A DNA stretch of 64,000 nt from Larimichthys crocea. Taxonomy: Eukaryota > Chordata > Actinopteri > Sciaenidae. The notes under the pieces were generated by a model, which saw only the letters and a list, made by a program, of their open reading frames with translations, was not told the origin of the DNA and searched no databases. The translations under genes and the position numbers were made by a program. Below, one piece after another: positions 35,841-48,615 of this stretch. Numbering within the stretch: position 1 is the first letter of the stretch; each line of letters starts with the position of its first letter. The stretch is taken from contig NC_040025.1 in NCBI RefSeq assembly GCF_000972845.2, positions 20,267,399 to 20,331,398 of the forward strand. Direction: 5' to 3'.

Positions 35841-37917
35841 AAGGAGATGTACCTGTCCATTGTCACCGCCCCACTGTGATGTCAAAACCAGACAGATAAC
35901 CGTGACACTTTTGGACCAGAGTGTCTGCTGGACTGTGACATGTTGGTCTTTTGACGGATTTTAACAAAATGTACAAATACTTGGGAAAAAAAATGCCTGC
36001 AATTATTTATTTTTTTGCCATAGTTGCATAAAATGGCGTCATGAATCACAAATCACATTTCACATAAGACACAGCATGACTTTGAGACTATCTTCATTTC
36101 ATGTTTTTAATATTTGGGAAGAAACAGGTTTTCAGTTCAGTTGACTTATGCAAGTGAACAGCTGATTTTCACTGAGGGGCCCACTAAGATTTAAAATATA
36201 ACTTGCAAGCTTTGATATTTAACTGTCATTATTTAAATTAGATGCTTGTTTGAGATTTAATGAAAAGCTTGCATGGGTGCCGTTACTACTGAGAAAGTAT
36301 TAACGTCTGTAGACATTGCACATCTGTAGCCCCAAGCACTGTGGAAATGTATTGAGGGATAACTGACCTAAACTGTTACGAAAGGATTAGGAAAGCCTGA
36401 ATATTTTATTCACAAACATTAAGTATATTTTATATTTATCGCATTGATACAGTTGCAGTGGTAGTGCCTCTCAAACATACATGTGTGCTGTACAGATTAA
36501 GTTCTGACTAGCCTCAGTGTTGTCAGCTTTATGCTGTAACTGAATTCACTTTTCCATGTCAGGATACTGGAAGTAGCTCTACTATTACAGTTGAAATGTG
36601 ATATTACTTTGTGAAATATTAACCCCCACTGTTTTGATTAAAGGTAACCTCTGTCAAAACGCATTACATCCATGCAGAATAATAACCACAGTGTTTCTTT
36701 TAAACACCAGGCATAATATTTGACTGTGTCCTAATATTATTCAGGATAAAATGTTTAACTTTTCTTTGAATTGTTTCTTGGATGAATACATTTATTAAAT
36801 TAAATTATTAAAAGTATCACAAAAGCTCAAAGAGTGACAGTAAATCTTGATATAATAACATACAATGTTGCTTCTCTTCTCATATCACCCTGTAAACAAT
36901 AAACTGATTAAATGCTTTTATCATCCTCAGTGAATTCAGAAACTCCACTTCCACAGAGCAGACAGACCCAGACTGAGTGTGAGACAGCCCCACCACAGCC
37001 CCCCGCCCATTGTCATGTTAATGCTCCACTGGCACTGTTTATGAGCACTGGCTGATGTGAGAAGAGCTCGCTGTTAATGGCCGAGCCCCGTTCTCCCACA
37101 CAGATGGGCTTTAGCATTGACCCCAGAAAGCCTCCCCACGAAGAGACCCCCCTCCCCTTTAAAAAAAAAAAAAAAAAAAGCCCTTCTTCCTGCCTCCATA
37201 AGAACAGTCTCCATCTGAAAGGATTCTTTTGTGCCAAGGGAACGAGGTCCAAGGCAGAAGAGTGAGAGCGTGGTTGGGGGAGGGGGTCTGGTGGATTGGA
37301 TTTGTATGGATGGCTCGGATAAGAAGAGGTAGCCATAAGTTCAGCAGAGGATGGCTTGGCACCGAGTGTGCCTTGGAGGACTCGAGCACCACTTCCCTCC
37401 TTTGCTCCATGGCAATGGGGCTGAGATTATTACCCACAATCATTTGGTCAAACTATACATCTATGCACAACTCCTCATAAAAAATGTAATCTCTTTCTAA
37501 GATAAAGACTCTGAGGGAAACACCCATGTTCAGAAAATATAAGGAGTTGCTACCAAAACAGTGCATATTACACAGGGTACACAGTGTTCTTATTGTAATA
37601 GATGCAGTGTTAAAATTTTAAAAAGTAAAAATCACATATAGTTGGTCTACAGACACTGTTAATATTGTAATGAATACATATATTTTGGGAAACAGTAATT
37701 CAAATTGACCTTAATGTCAAAACTAATTATACATGCATACTTTAAATAGCATATATACTTTTACTATTGAGGGTTGAGCATATAAGATTTAAACTAAGTA
37801 CTGACACTAATATAAGTCAACACTGTTTAAAAAAAAACAAAGTTAATTAAAATGCCATTTTAACAGCTGTTTTTAAACAAACAATCTTCCCCAAAGGTTT
37901 ATAAAAATGTAAAACAA
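35841..37917. other. ybx1-ppih intergenic region
   Basis: Mostly AT-rich with no gene. One contrasting GC-richer, low-repeat block spans about 36,960-37,430, interrupted by a run of A at about 37,161-37,179. Frames there lack splice or start support. Confidence 0.6.
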
Positions 37918-37923
37918 TTTATT
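37918..37923 (-). terminator. Polyadenylation signal of ppih
   Basis: TTTATT on the plus strand (AATAAA on the minus strand), about 415 bp past the ppih stop. Confidence 0.5.
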
Positions 37924-38335
37924 GATCAGAAATGATACACAATGTGACTGAATTACAAATGAGAAAGTTTTACAAGCCAACCAATTCTTTCTTCTTATAT
38001 GTCTTTTTATGACAAGACACACAAATTGTCTCTATGTGGACAACATCATCAACAGTGTTGAACATGAAGTGTTCACCGTGTCAGTACCAAAAGCCATCTG
38101 AGATGTCATCTTATTTGGGTCTGGATGCAGCATTTGGAATCAGGTGTATAAAAATGGCCAAAATGGTACACAGCTGACCTTTTATAATGTCCTTCAAAGT
38201 GCAAAGGCATCCATACAGGGAAAAATATGTGGGTTGATGTTTGCTGAGGGCTATCGAGTAACTGCAAGACACTGCTTCATGTATACAGAGGTGTGTAGTT
38301 GTGTAGTTCTCGCATGGTGTTGTGAGCAAGCTGGA

Positions 38336-39714
38336 TCACATCTCTCCACACTGTGCAATGAGGATGGGAAGCTTGGGCTTGTTGTTTGGTCCCGTGGGCA
38401 CATTCTGTTGGGAGGAAGGAGCACAAATTTAGACCAGAAAACTGAACTTTAAAACAGGCACGTAAACAAACACCCAACATTGGGGATTAAAGCTCAAAAT
38501 CAATTGTCTAATTACTTCTTACATAAAAAAGAGACTACAACCACTGAAACCGATCATTTAATGTAAATTAATATCACAAGATTATTTTATTTTTTTTACC
38601 TCAATTTTTCTCATGATCAGCAAACCATCGACGACTTTACCTGAAACAGTTGTGAAAACGACTATTTAACTCTGGCACATAAACAAACAGTTTTAAATAA
38701 ATACAAATGTCATTAATATTGTGGACTGTTTGGACTCACCAAAGACAACATGCTTCCCATCTAACCAGTCACATTTAGTGCAGGTAATGAAAAACTGACA
38801 ACCATTTGTCCCTGGACCACTGTTTGCCTGGGTAAGACACACATTATTGAGAATGAATGGCAGTTTTAAAACTTCTGCTTGTCTGTATTTGTTAGACTTA
38901 ATTCAATTTGAATTCAATGGATCAATCAAAACCTATTGTTTGTAGAGGTTAGGGTCATTTCACTTTGAATGGATTAATCAAATCTTAATGAAGTTATTAT
39001 TTTAAACAATATAACAGAAGATATACAAAATGATTGCAGTGCTGATTTGGATGAAGTAAATAGATCTTTTCCTGATTCAACATCCGAGCACTGATCTACA
39101 TACAGTACATACCATGGACAGGAGACCAGGTGCAGAATGCTTCATTTTGAAGTTTTCGTCTGCAAATGGACCTCTGTAGATGCTGCAGATACCAGTCCCA
39201 TCACCCTTCACAAAGAGACAAAAAACAAGTACATATCATAGGCCCCACAAACATAGACATATATACATAGACGCCGCATTGAGCACTGAATCGTACATCG
39301 ACGTCGCCGCCATATTGGATCGGGCAGATCTGCCGGTAAACTAATACAAGGAAATGGACTGAACTTCATAAAGCGCCTTTCTACAAAGTTCTTTAAGTTA
39401 ATGTCTCTTATACAGCCATTCACACACACACTAATATATCTGGGAAACAAACAGGCACCAAAAACAACGTATGTAACTTTTAAAGTGATGATTATAAATG
39501 TTTACTCCTTATGTAAGCACCAAACCAACGTATGTATTTTTCTAATGCTGAGTGTTTACAGCTACTAATGTGTGTAACACTGTTACTGTGATGATAAATA
39601 TTGAAATATTTATATTTAACATTTAATCTGTGTCTATAATAACCAGATCCTGATATGTAGATGTGACATGAGGGTTTTCTGAATAAAGAACATTACACGT
39701 GTACATACATACAA

Positions 39715-39767
<53 letters not shown>

Positions 39768-42700
39768 TTCACGTGTAATGTCTATGCTCACAAAGAAAGA
39801 GGAGGCCACGCATTAGTTTGGTAGTTCACCACATGTCCACCAGGAGGAGAAATACTCAAGTATCACCTTGCTCGATTCAAAATTCAACTGCAGTTTGTCA
39901 AACATGGTTAGACCAGTTTACACTCATACACACACATACATAGTTTCATAAGTGCTTTAGGGACGATGCATCAGTTACTACAGCAACATTCTATACATAC
40001 CATTGGCAGCATTATTCCTGCTCAAAACTATCATACATTACCTATAGCCTTATATAATTGTACGTAGTTTTTTTTTATCTGTAACCCTTACCCAACCCCA
40101 GAGGAGCAAAAGGAACACCAACAAGACAGACAGGACATTCAAGTACTCACATTTACAAAGTCCCCTCCTTGTATCATAAAGTCTTTGATCACCCTGTCAA
40201 CAAACAATGAAAGTATATTAGTGCTAAGGGTAAAAGCTGTTCAGTGAGTATCATGCTGATAAATATAAAAAGTATTGACTTTACCAAAAGCTACATTAAA
40301 ATCAACTTTGATAGCATTCTCTAAAACATTAAGGTGGGTACATAGACACTGTAGTCCCAATAAAACTAATTTATAGGACCCCTGTTGTTAAACCAGGTTA
40401 TTAGATGGTCCATATGAATAATTGAAAATGAAATAAATAATCTCAGTGATGAAGTTTCAAATGATTAGGGGTATGGCATGTGCCAACATTAGATTGCTAC
40501 CCTGGATTTCAGTGGTCAACACAATCAGAAAATAAATTAAATAATTTAGTTCTGTGCTCAGAATCATACTTTATTATTTAGTAATTTTATTTCTAATACT
40601 ATAAATGATAAGAAAAAACAGGGACAGAAACAGCCTGAGTGTCAGGACTGACAGGGGAGGAAAACAGGTAAAAGGTACAATATGTAAGATTGGGCAGAAA
40701 ACTGATATCTAGTGGTTAAAAATGGACACTGCAGCCCAAATTCAAAACACTGGAGAGTCTTAAATTTCAAGCTAATAGTCACAGTGACCCAGTCAGTCCT
40801 CCCAACGGACTCTACGGCTCACTTCCCCCAGGAAAGCAGCCTCCTTCTCAGAGAAGATGTAGGTAGTGTCTTTGGGAACTTTATGAGGGAAATAATTGAT
40901 AACTGTATACGTGAAAAAGTCAACCTGTCAACAACCTGCCCAGTCCTCCATACCTACTACTCTGTCTACTTTGTCACTTTCCACGATGAACTGTGGGTCA
41001 GGATCTCTCTCACAACACAATCTTACAGGATCCATGAGATTAAAAAGACATGGACGATGATGGTGGAGATATTTTTTTGATTTACAGAGGAAATCAGGTG
41101 AAATAAAAACAGGTACTCTGGATCCTTTTGGGCTCTAAACGTCACTCCGATGATCCACTAATTTGCATCCATGGCTGTAGTACGTTTCATATCTGGCAAC
41201 CTGGAGCTTTGGCATGAGCCGCGTGATTACAGTATCAGACCGGATCAAAACACACAGAAACACAAACAGAACACCCAGTCCGTCAAGGCAAATTTCAAAA
41301 TAAGAAATATACTGACTGTAGTAATTTGTCAAGAAGCTTGTATTTCAGTAGAGCATCTTCCCTTCATCTCTGATGACACATCATATTAATTGTGTAATAT
41401 AGTAACATCTTACATATTGAACTTTAAATAAAACTCTTAAAAGCTGTAGGAGGGTATGTGCTCCCACCTAATTAAAATGATTAAAAATCATGTGAGTGTA
41501 AATCATGCTATCGTGTTGTGTACCTGTGGAATGTGCAACCTTTGAAACCGATAGGGACTCCATCCTTCCTGTAGGACAGAAGTTTGAACAAAATGAAGTT
41601 AGTAGTAGAGACAAACATACTGTGATGCACTGCAAGCTCTCATTTCTCTCAACGTGGGCTTGTTTGTTCAACCATTATTTAAAATGTGTGTATGACAGGA
41701 AAGCCTTTCATCTTTGCACATGGGAACACCGTGTTCATACATTCAGAGTAATTATCAGCCTCAGTGACTCAGACGCAGATGCACAAGATTCCTTTGGCTT
41801 TAGACGTAGATGTAAAGACAGTTGCCTTCTTTTCTTTTATTGCTTTGTGCTTCTTTCAGCAGGGTATAGCTCAACGCCCACTTTGTCACAAGGTGAGGTT
41901 GTTTGTTCACAAAGAAACTGGTTTAACTTAATTAAGGTCAACATGTCAACTTTATGGAAGATAGATTGTTTAGTATTAGTAAATGATAATCATTTATCAT
42001 TAGATCATTTCTATTTACATCGCAGTAAAAGAAGAGCATAGAGATGGCTTTTCTTACTGTACACACACTGCAGCTAAACATTGGAATCACCTCTTATATT
42101 GAGGTTTTCCTTCTTTCTTTTAATCATGGTTACTCTACATACATAAAAACAGTCTAATTGAGACACATTTGATACATTTTAGCCCCCCAAAAGAATTCTC
42201 AATGTTGCATGACAGGGAAGAATACTGTTGTGACATTTTTAATTCCCTCTTTAATTCTAATTTCTTATTTTAGGTACAAGGAGGCACAGCTGGATCTTAC
42301 CTTTCCACCCACAGCGATACTTTCTTTGTCATACACATGCACACATGTAAATACCCTTAAGAGACCGGAATATCCATATATATGGCCAAATAATTCAGTT
42401 TCTCTAGCAGAAACCTTTGGTGTTTATCAGGTTTCTCTTCATACTTTAAAACTGTTTTTTCATTTGCATGTTACAAAAAACAAGCTGGGAGGAACCCTGG
42501 ATGCCGCAGTAAGGACTTGACTTTAGTACATGGGGCACCGCTCTACCAAAAATCGGTCAGCTAATCAGATTACCTGTGTGTCTATTAAAACAATGTATGA
42601 ATGTGTGGCCATTTTACTGTGCAGGGTGGTGGAGAAGTGTTTGTGCACCATCACAGAATTCAGCCCTTCACAGCCTTACCTGAACTCTCCAGTGCAGAAC

Positions 42701-43522
42701 TGCCTGTAAGAGAGGATGTAACTGTAAGTAACATATTTGTAAACTCAACAACAGTCTAATTCATGTATTCAACGTATACACATGTGATGTATGTCATATC
42801 TGAACAAATTAAAAATCTATTTAAAAAAGGTACATGTGATAAAATAATCAATCTGTGACGCAGATTTCCTCCTTACCGGAAATTCTCTGCGGTTTTTGGA
42901 ACTGTATCAGCAAACAGCTCGATTTTCATCCGTCCAATATCCTGACAAGAATTGCGAAAAATTTGTCAGTTTTACACAAAACAAAGAGAAAGACAGAAAT
43001 GTGTATCGAAAAAAAAGACAAAGAAGACAATGGTTTTCAGCTCTATTGCACAGCTAATTACAGTGAAGACAAACAGGTATTTCTTGGCCTGGATAAACCA
43101 GTTGCACTCAACACTGCAAAAGCAGTTTAGCTACTGGCAGTTTAGCTACTTACCTCCTTAATAATACAATGTCACATTAGCTTTTGATTACTGTTAACTT
43201 TGCTGAAAAAGTAGACTTTAATCTCAACAATGCAAACAATTTTGTCGCAGTTCTGGTAGCGTTTCCTAGCGGTCAAAGCATGCGTAATAGAAAAATGGAA
43301 ATGAGAAGACAGCACAATCAACACAATGTCTGTTCAGATGTGTGTTTGGCAGTGTGGACGTCTGTCCATCCAGGACTCCCACAACCCAGACGGGTATGCA
43401 AGTGGTCGACTTTTACAACAATGTCTGTGTGTCTGCATCTGTGTGTAAAAAAACAATCTGTGTGTGCTCGTGTAAAGAGCGGTTTGTCTACATGACATCA
43501 CTGCACAGTTCTCCCTTCACTC

Positions 43523-43558
<36 letters not shown>

Positions 43559-46500
43559 ACTCACAGCAAACAGGCAGTCAATACAGTATGTTAGTATGTA
43601 GTCTCAGGGCAGTAAAATGAAACGCAGAACAAACAACCACAGAACATTTTATCCGCAGACGGTGACGTCCGCTGAAGGTAAGACAGCATCTAACACGTAA
43701 AGAAAAAGTTGTCTCCTAAGGCTCTAGTGTCTTGATGAATGTATACTTTTGTTGTGATGCTGGAATAATGTGAACACAGACACAAAAAAAGGTAAGGAAG
43801 ATGAGATATGGTGTCATGTGCACTAAAGTTGATTTGACACCATAACATTCAACCCTAGATGTAGTTATATGGGATTATAGTATATTGTAATTGTATAGGG
43901 ATAGGGTACAGGTGAACAAAGCCAGTCATATAGTGTGGGGCGTTTCCATCCCGGTTACCTGTTACAGGACATGCAAATAGACAGAAGAGACACCTCTTGG
44001 GCATATAGAGGGGGCTGAAAAAAATACGACACATAAGGCGTGTCACAGCAGTTGTTTGCCTTCACAATAGGAAGGTGGAGGAAGGAAACTACTCCATCTG
44101 ACAACAGTCACCGACGAGTCTTGATGAAAGGACGCATAGCCTCTAAGTTTCATGACTGAGAAAAAAAAAACTGGACTGGACTTAAACAAGCCTGGACAGA
44201 AAGGTACGCTGTGTGCATACACCTTTAGAATTAAACCAAGCTTTCTGACAAAACAATATCACCAGATCTCTAATTAGACCTCTCACTGATATAGTATAGT
44301 GTAATAGTTACATTTGGTCTGCCAAGCAAAAAAGTTAGCTGTCTTTCTGAATGGGATTTGATGTTTAGAAACTTTACTTTATGCATGGCCAGCTCAATTT
44401 TGTTGACTCATGCATCTACAAGCTTTTTTCTACTTCTTGTAATTAGCCTACTCATTTTAGTCTATCCTTTGTACAGTCCTAACCAATGCTATTTTCTTCC
44501 ACAGCATTTTACTATAGCACTGGACTGAACTGCTGCAGTAGCATTAACGCTTGTTGAGTCACCAGCGTCTCCAGGACCCGACAGTACTCTCAAAATGATA
44601 GCCATCATAGAGCAGTGGGAGGTGGGGGCGTCTGACTGTCATACAGACCACACTGTGAAGTATCTGTTCCTGACACTTGCCAAGTTGGGAATGGACATGA
44701 TGGTCTTTTACTTATGCTGCCGGAAGCTGTCTACTTCCTTTTTAAACACATGCAGCGTGTCCATCATTTTGGCTGACGCACTGTTGCCGTTTTCTATAAC
44801 ATGTGTGTGGTTTCTTGGGGTTGAGAGGTCTCCTGTGTCACTTTGCTTCATCTTGGCTAATGTCTCGGCGATGTATGCAGCACTGCCTCTGCCCATGATG
44901 ATCCTGGGTTTAATGGACTACTACTTAAAAGACACCTACCTCTGCAACCAGAGCACTGTCTGCAAATACCTTACAAACGCAGTCTTGACACTGCTGGGGT
45001 GGATGCTTGCTGGTATTTATGCCTTTGGTTCTGTTGAAACTGAGCTAAGGGGACTGGAATATATGACGCAGATAATGGCTCTAGGGTGTAAAGTATCGGA
45101 GTCAAAAGTGATTTTCTACTTTATTTGGGTGCTTTTAACAGTGTTCATTTGTACTATGCTGCCTTTTTGTCCAAGTATTCCCCAGTGGCTAAAGGAGGCT
45201 AACAGGTTATCTGTAGTGGGGGGAGAACTAGAGAACCAGTGGAGGGACATGTCAATCATCTCAGCCAACTGCACAGAGACAAAAAGCTGTAATGAAAAGG
45301 ATCTGGAGGGGCTCATACACCCGCGACCACCTCTGTGGTTCAGTATAATGCTGGCCTTTAGTGCCTTTTGGATGCCCTACTTTGCCGCGTCTGTGATCTG
45401 TGAAATATTCAGCTTTGGAGAACCTGCCTACATCACTGTTAACCTCCTGTGGGTGGAATGCACCAACAGTTTACTGATGGGTGTAGTTTTCTGGACAAAG
45501 AGCAGCACGCATGAGCCATACAACCATCTACCAGAAAACGTGTGTTCATGGCATGTATTCTGGTATTTGAGCCAAGGACCACAACAGTGGCAACTTCCGA
45601 AAACTGTGCTGAACCCACCAGAAGAGAAGAGGACCCCTGTCTTCTATGTGTAGTGCGAGAAAGTGAAGAAAGACCTGCTTGGATGCCGTGTTTGATTGGG
45701 ACTGACTTAAAAAGTCTGCGCACAGCGGTGTATTTTACATCTCCATTGGCACAACTGGTTTCTGAGCCAGTTGCCAAGAGACTGTAAATGGACTTCCAAA
45801 TGTAATTCATGCAGAGTTCTGAAGAAGTTTTTCACTGTCATAAAGATAAGATTGTGCAAATATTTACTGAAATCATTATGTATTGTATTAGGCTACTTTT
45901 ACTACAGTCTGTTTAATAACTTGGATTTAGCTGTTGCCTGTATTAAAAGGCAATGAAAATGTATTTCCTATAAGTTGTTGTATCATTTTTACAATCACAA
46001 GTTTCTGTCTGTGCTATTTTCTCTCTGGTTCTAACGTGCCATGGGCTCAGGTGAAAGAAGGTGGTTGATCTGAATCCAAATCTGATAACAGTTGTTTACT
46101 AATGTTACCAGTACTGCCAATCAACTTCAGACCACATCTGAGGAGTCCTAAAGAAGCACACAAGCTAAATGTATTACTAAGGTTCTATAAGTATACTCGT
46201 CTTTGTCTGGGAGGCTTGTTACAGAAAGATACATGATATATATCGGGCCTGCTAACTTATGGGTCAATAATGGGAAAGCCAATATATTACTTTTTTCTTC
46301 TTTTTTTTTTTTTCCCGAAAGAGACATTATCGGTGAATAATAATTTGTTTAATTCAGGTGCAAAATATTTTATATGCTTTGAGTGCTATGAAAACCAAAG
46401 TATGTTTGTGAAGATTTTTTTTTTACATATTTTACTAGAAAAAAATAAATAAATGAACATTTAAAGTGGCCCAATTGTCATTTCTTTGTTTTTCTTGTGT

Positions 46501-47759
46501 TTCCTTGGACTCCATTTACAGAATGTGGCAGAAATTGTATATATAGCATGCATCGTTTGCAGCATTCTACCCCATACACACGGACACCAAAATCTCTGAA
46601 GGGCTGACATTTTCTTAAAGTTGGAAGTGGTATTGTGTGTCCAAAAACTAAACAAGCATTTTAAAGTCAATTTGAAGATTCTTTTGGAAGTTTTAATGGG
46701 ATTTCAAATTTGATGCATAAAACGTCTGATAGATGTGGAACATTTGAGGGATCCAGGTATTGTGAAGCACGCTGTATACTGCCTAAGTTAATTATTCTAC
46801 TAATAACAGACAAATATAAACTCTGTTCACATTGTTTGAAATAGTTTTACTATACATTCCACACTTCTGGCCTTATTACATTCATTACATGCACTGAAAC
46901 ATGCTATAAAACAAGTTTAGGAGCTTGTGTCAGTGTTGTGAACGGAGACAAATAAAATGATTTATGTCAAGGCTGTTGCTTACACAGGAACACAACCAGA
47001 AGACAAATGGACATGATATGCAACTCTAAGAATGTTGAATTAAATCTTCCTAAGGTTGAACACAGGAACGAGTTAAATATGATTACAGAGCTGTAAAGTT
47101 AGTCAGTTAAAATGAATGGGTGAGATTCAGAGCATTAGACACTAAATGTACTGCTCACAGAAAGGTACGTCCAGTGTGGTGTAATATAACTACACTGTAA
47201 GTGAAAAACAATGCTTGTAATACAAATTCTATATTTGTATTACAATAAACTTTGTATTTACTATACCTGCTACGTCATATTATATTATATTATATTATAT
47301 TATATTATATTATATTATATTACGATATTCACTCTAAAGCCAAATCAGCGCGGTACATCAAATAAACCTGAGCTGACAGAAAGCCCTGTTCATTACCAAT
47401 ACCAATACTATAATACTATATAAATATTAATAAACTGTCGGCTCGGGCCACATGAACCATAACACAGAGGCCGCCATTTTACCACTCCTGCCGAAATTTC
47501 CGCTAACAGAAGAGGATTTAATCTGCATGTTGTTCATTGTTATGTCCATCAGACGTGTCTGTGTTCAAAGAACGCTGTTTAAAAAGCCCCGACGTGCTTC
47601 AATGAATCACAATTTCACAACCAGGACATGATTTTTTTTATGGCGACTTTGCTGAGAGACGTGGGGACGTAAAGTTTACGTTTCTCTACTCACCTGCCCT
47701 CCGATCGTTATGTCGAAGAAGACGATGGGGTTGTTGGGATTTGATGACTGGACAGACAT
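38336..47759 (-). CDS. ppih: Peptidyl-prolyl cis-trans isomerase H (cyclophilin H)
   Basis: A proline isomerase of the U4/U6 and U4/U6.U5 snRNPs that binds the PRPF3/PRPF4 complex. Nine coding exons, 5' to 3': 47694-47759, 42877-42941, 42680-42703 (24 nt), 41524-41568, 40151-40193, 39113-39205, 38740-38827, 38600-38640, 38336-38404. They sum to 534 nt, 177 aa, the same length as human. Family and active-site segments are intact: [56 protein letters not shown]. The C-terminus is LIAQCGEM. The N-terminus ([20 protein letters not shown]) fits PPIH rather than other cyclophilins. Intron 1 (4.75 kb) contains an oppositely oriented GPCR gene. A YY1-like AAAATGGCGGC (47470-47480, read on the minus strand) lies about 215 bp inside intron 1. 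Confidence 0.95.
39699..39780. repeat. TA/TG microsatellite flanked by an 11-bp inverted repeat
   Basis: CATTACACGTG near 39699 faces CACGTGTAATG near 39769. The space between is filled by ATATATAT, about nineteen TG units, and TATATATAT. The whole unit could fold into a long hairpin. In ppih intron 5. Confidence 0.8.
40670..40870. repeat. Possible interspersed repeat
   Basis: The start AAAGGTACAATATGTAAGATTG and a following CTAGTGGTTAAAAATG resemble the head of a common fish repeat. Ends not determined; low confidence. Confidence 0.3.
43527..43557. repeat. (CA)n microsatellite
   Basis: CA run in ppih intron 1, upstream of the nested receptor gene. Confidence 0.95.
44595..45653 (+). CDS. 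gpr160: GPR160-like G-protein-coupled receptor, nested in ppih intron 1
   Basis: A single-exon reading frame of 352 aa (human GPR160 about 338). Seven hydrophobic segments are at about 22-42, 50-75, 83-111, 126-146, 172-193, 248-272 and 278-301. The DRY position after TM3 reads MDYYL, as in GPR160 (DY without Arg). TM6 has FWMPYF. TM7 has [10 protein letters not shown] and [10 protein letters not shown] in place of NPxxY; this pattern matches remembered GPR160 better than any other receptor. No signal peptide is seen. An acceptor (TTCCACAG at 44504) 90 bp before the ATG suggests a spliced 5' UTR. Possible upstream donors are at 43678 and 44203. AATAAA is at 46444. The ligand is not shown by sequence. 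The symbol is by resemblance, with no alignment. Confidence 0.72.
   Translation: MIAIIEQWEVGASDCHTDHTVKYLFLTLAKLGMDMMVFYLCCRKLSTSFLNTCSVSIILADALLPFSITCVWFLGVERSPVSLCFILANVSAMYAALPLPMMILGLMDYYLKDTYLCNQSTVCKYLTNAVLTLLGWMLAGIYAFGSVETELRGLEYMTQIMALGCKVSESKVIFYFIWVLLTVFICTMLPFCPSIPQWLKEANRLSVVGGELENQWRDMSIISANCTETKSCNEKDLEGLIHPRPPLWFSIMLAFSAFWMPYFAASVICEIFSFGEPAYITVNLLWVECTNSLLMGVVFWTKSSTHEPYNHLPENVCSWHVFWYLSQGPQQWQLPKTVLNPPEEKRTPVFYV
46444..46453 (+). terminator. Polyadenylation signals of the GPR160-like gene
   Basis: Two overlapping AATAAA hexamers, about 790 bp after the stop codon. Confidence 0.5.
47277..47323. repeat. (ATTAT)n pentanucleotide microsatellite
   Basis: About nine units of TATAT/ATTAT in ppih intron 1. 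Confidence 0.9.
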
Positions 47760-48382
47760 TGTGGCACTTCACTCCTCTTTTAAGACTAAATAAATAAGAC
47801 AGTTCTGAGCTGTGACACGAGAATAGTTTGAATGTCCAGCGTGTGCGCTGTTAGGACCTACGGTGGCTCGGGAGAGACATGTTATGGATCGCGGTTGGAG
47901 ACAAATAATGCCGAGCGGGAGAAAGCGCGGCCGTAAAGGTTTAGAGACTATGTTAGAGACATCCACAAGGGTGCCGCCTGGTGGTTTTTATCGTTAACAT
48001 GTGAGACAACAGAAAAAACATTTCCTGATATAAATTCGTAGCCTCGTGAGTACTTCTGCTGTTGCACTAAAGTTATAAAAAGAGTTTTTTTTTTACATAC
48101 AGCTGTCCATAAACTCAACACAAAGGCTGTACAGTTGTAAAGCAATGATAATGTGGCTTATGGTCTTTTACTTTCCAAAGTTCCAATAATCCTTGCTAAT
48201 AAGTAACCATTGTTTACAGGCTTTGTATATTCTGTGTATACATAATTATATATTGTGAATATAGCATTTTTATTTATAGACAATGTATGAGTCTTTCCCC
48301 ACACTGCACACTGTAGAGGAGGCAGCTCTGGACTCAACCCAGATGCAACATCTCACAGACAAAAAAAAATTTTGGTAAGGGT
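47760..48382. other. ppih promoter side and taf10 3' flank
   Basis: About 620 bp with no gene. The left part, just upstream of the ppih ATG, is GC-richer and is the probable ppih promoter (minus strand). The right part is AT-rich. AATAAA on the minus strand at 48383-48388 is the likely taf10 polyadenylation signal. Confidence 0.5.
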
Positions 48383-48615
48383 TTTATTTTCACAATAAAA
48401 CGTAATTTACAATTTAAACAGAATGCAAAGGTGGCTCCACAAAATATAACAAATGTCAAAGAGACTACAAAGATTTGTCAAAGCTGTACTAAAGCACCAT
48501 GATCAAAAAAAAACAAAAACAAAAAACATTTAGCAATAAAGGTGTCAACAGACTCTAGTGGGTCAGCAGGGAGATAAAACTCGCAAAAGCAACAAGCCTT
48601 AAAGAAAAGACAATT

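Noticed and set aside
39290..39320. YY1-like GCCGCCATATTGG as a promoter element
   Set aside because: Lies in mid-intron of ppih within sequence that looks like an interspersed repeat; no exon or start site nearby.
41505..42041. 178-codon frame on the plus strand
   Set aside because: Covers ppih exon 4 in antisense, has no family resemblance and is biased toward common codons by chance.
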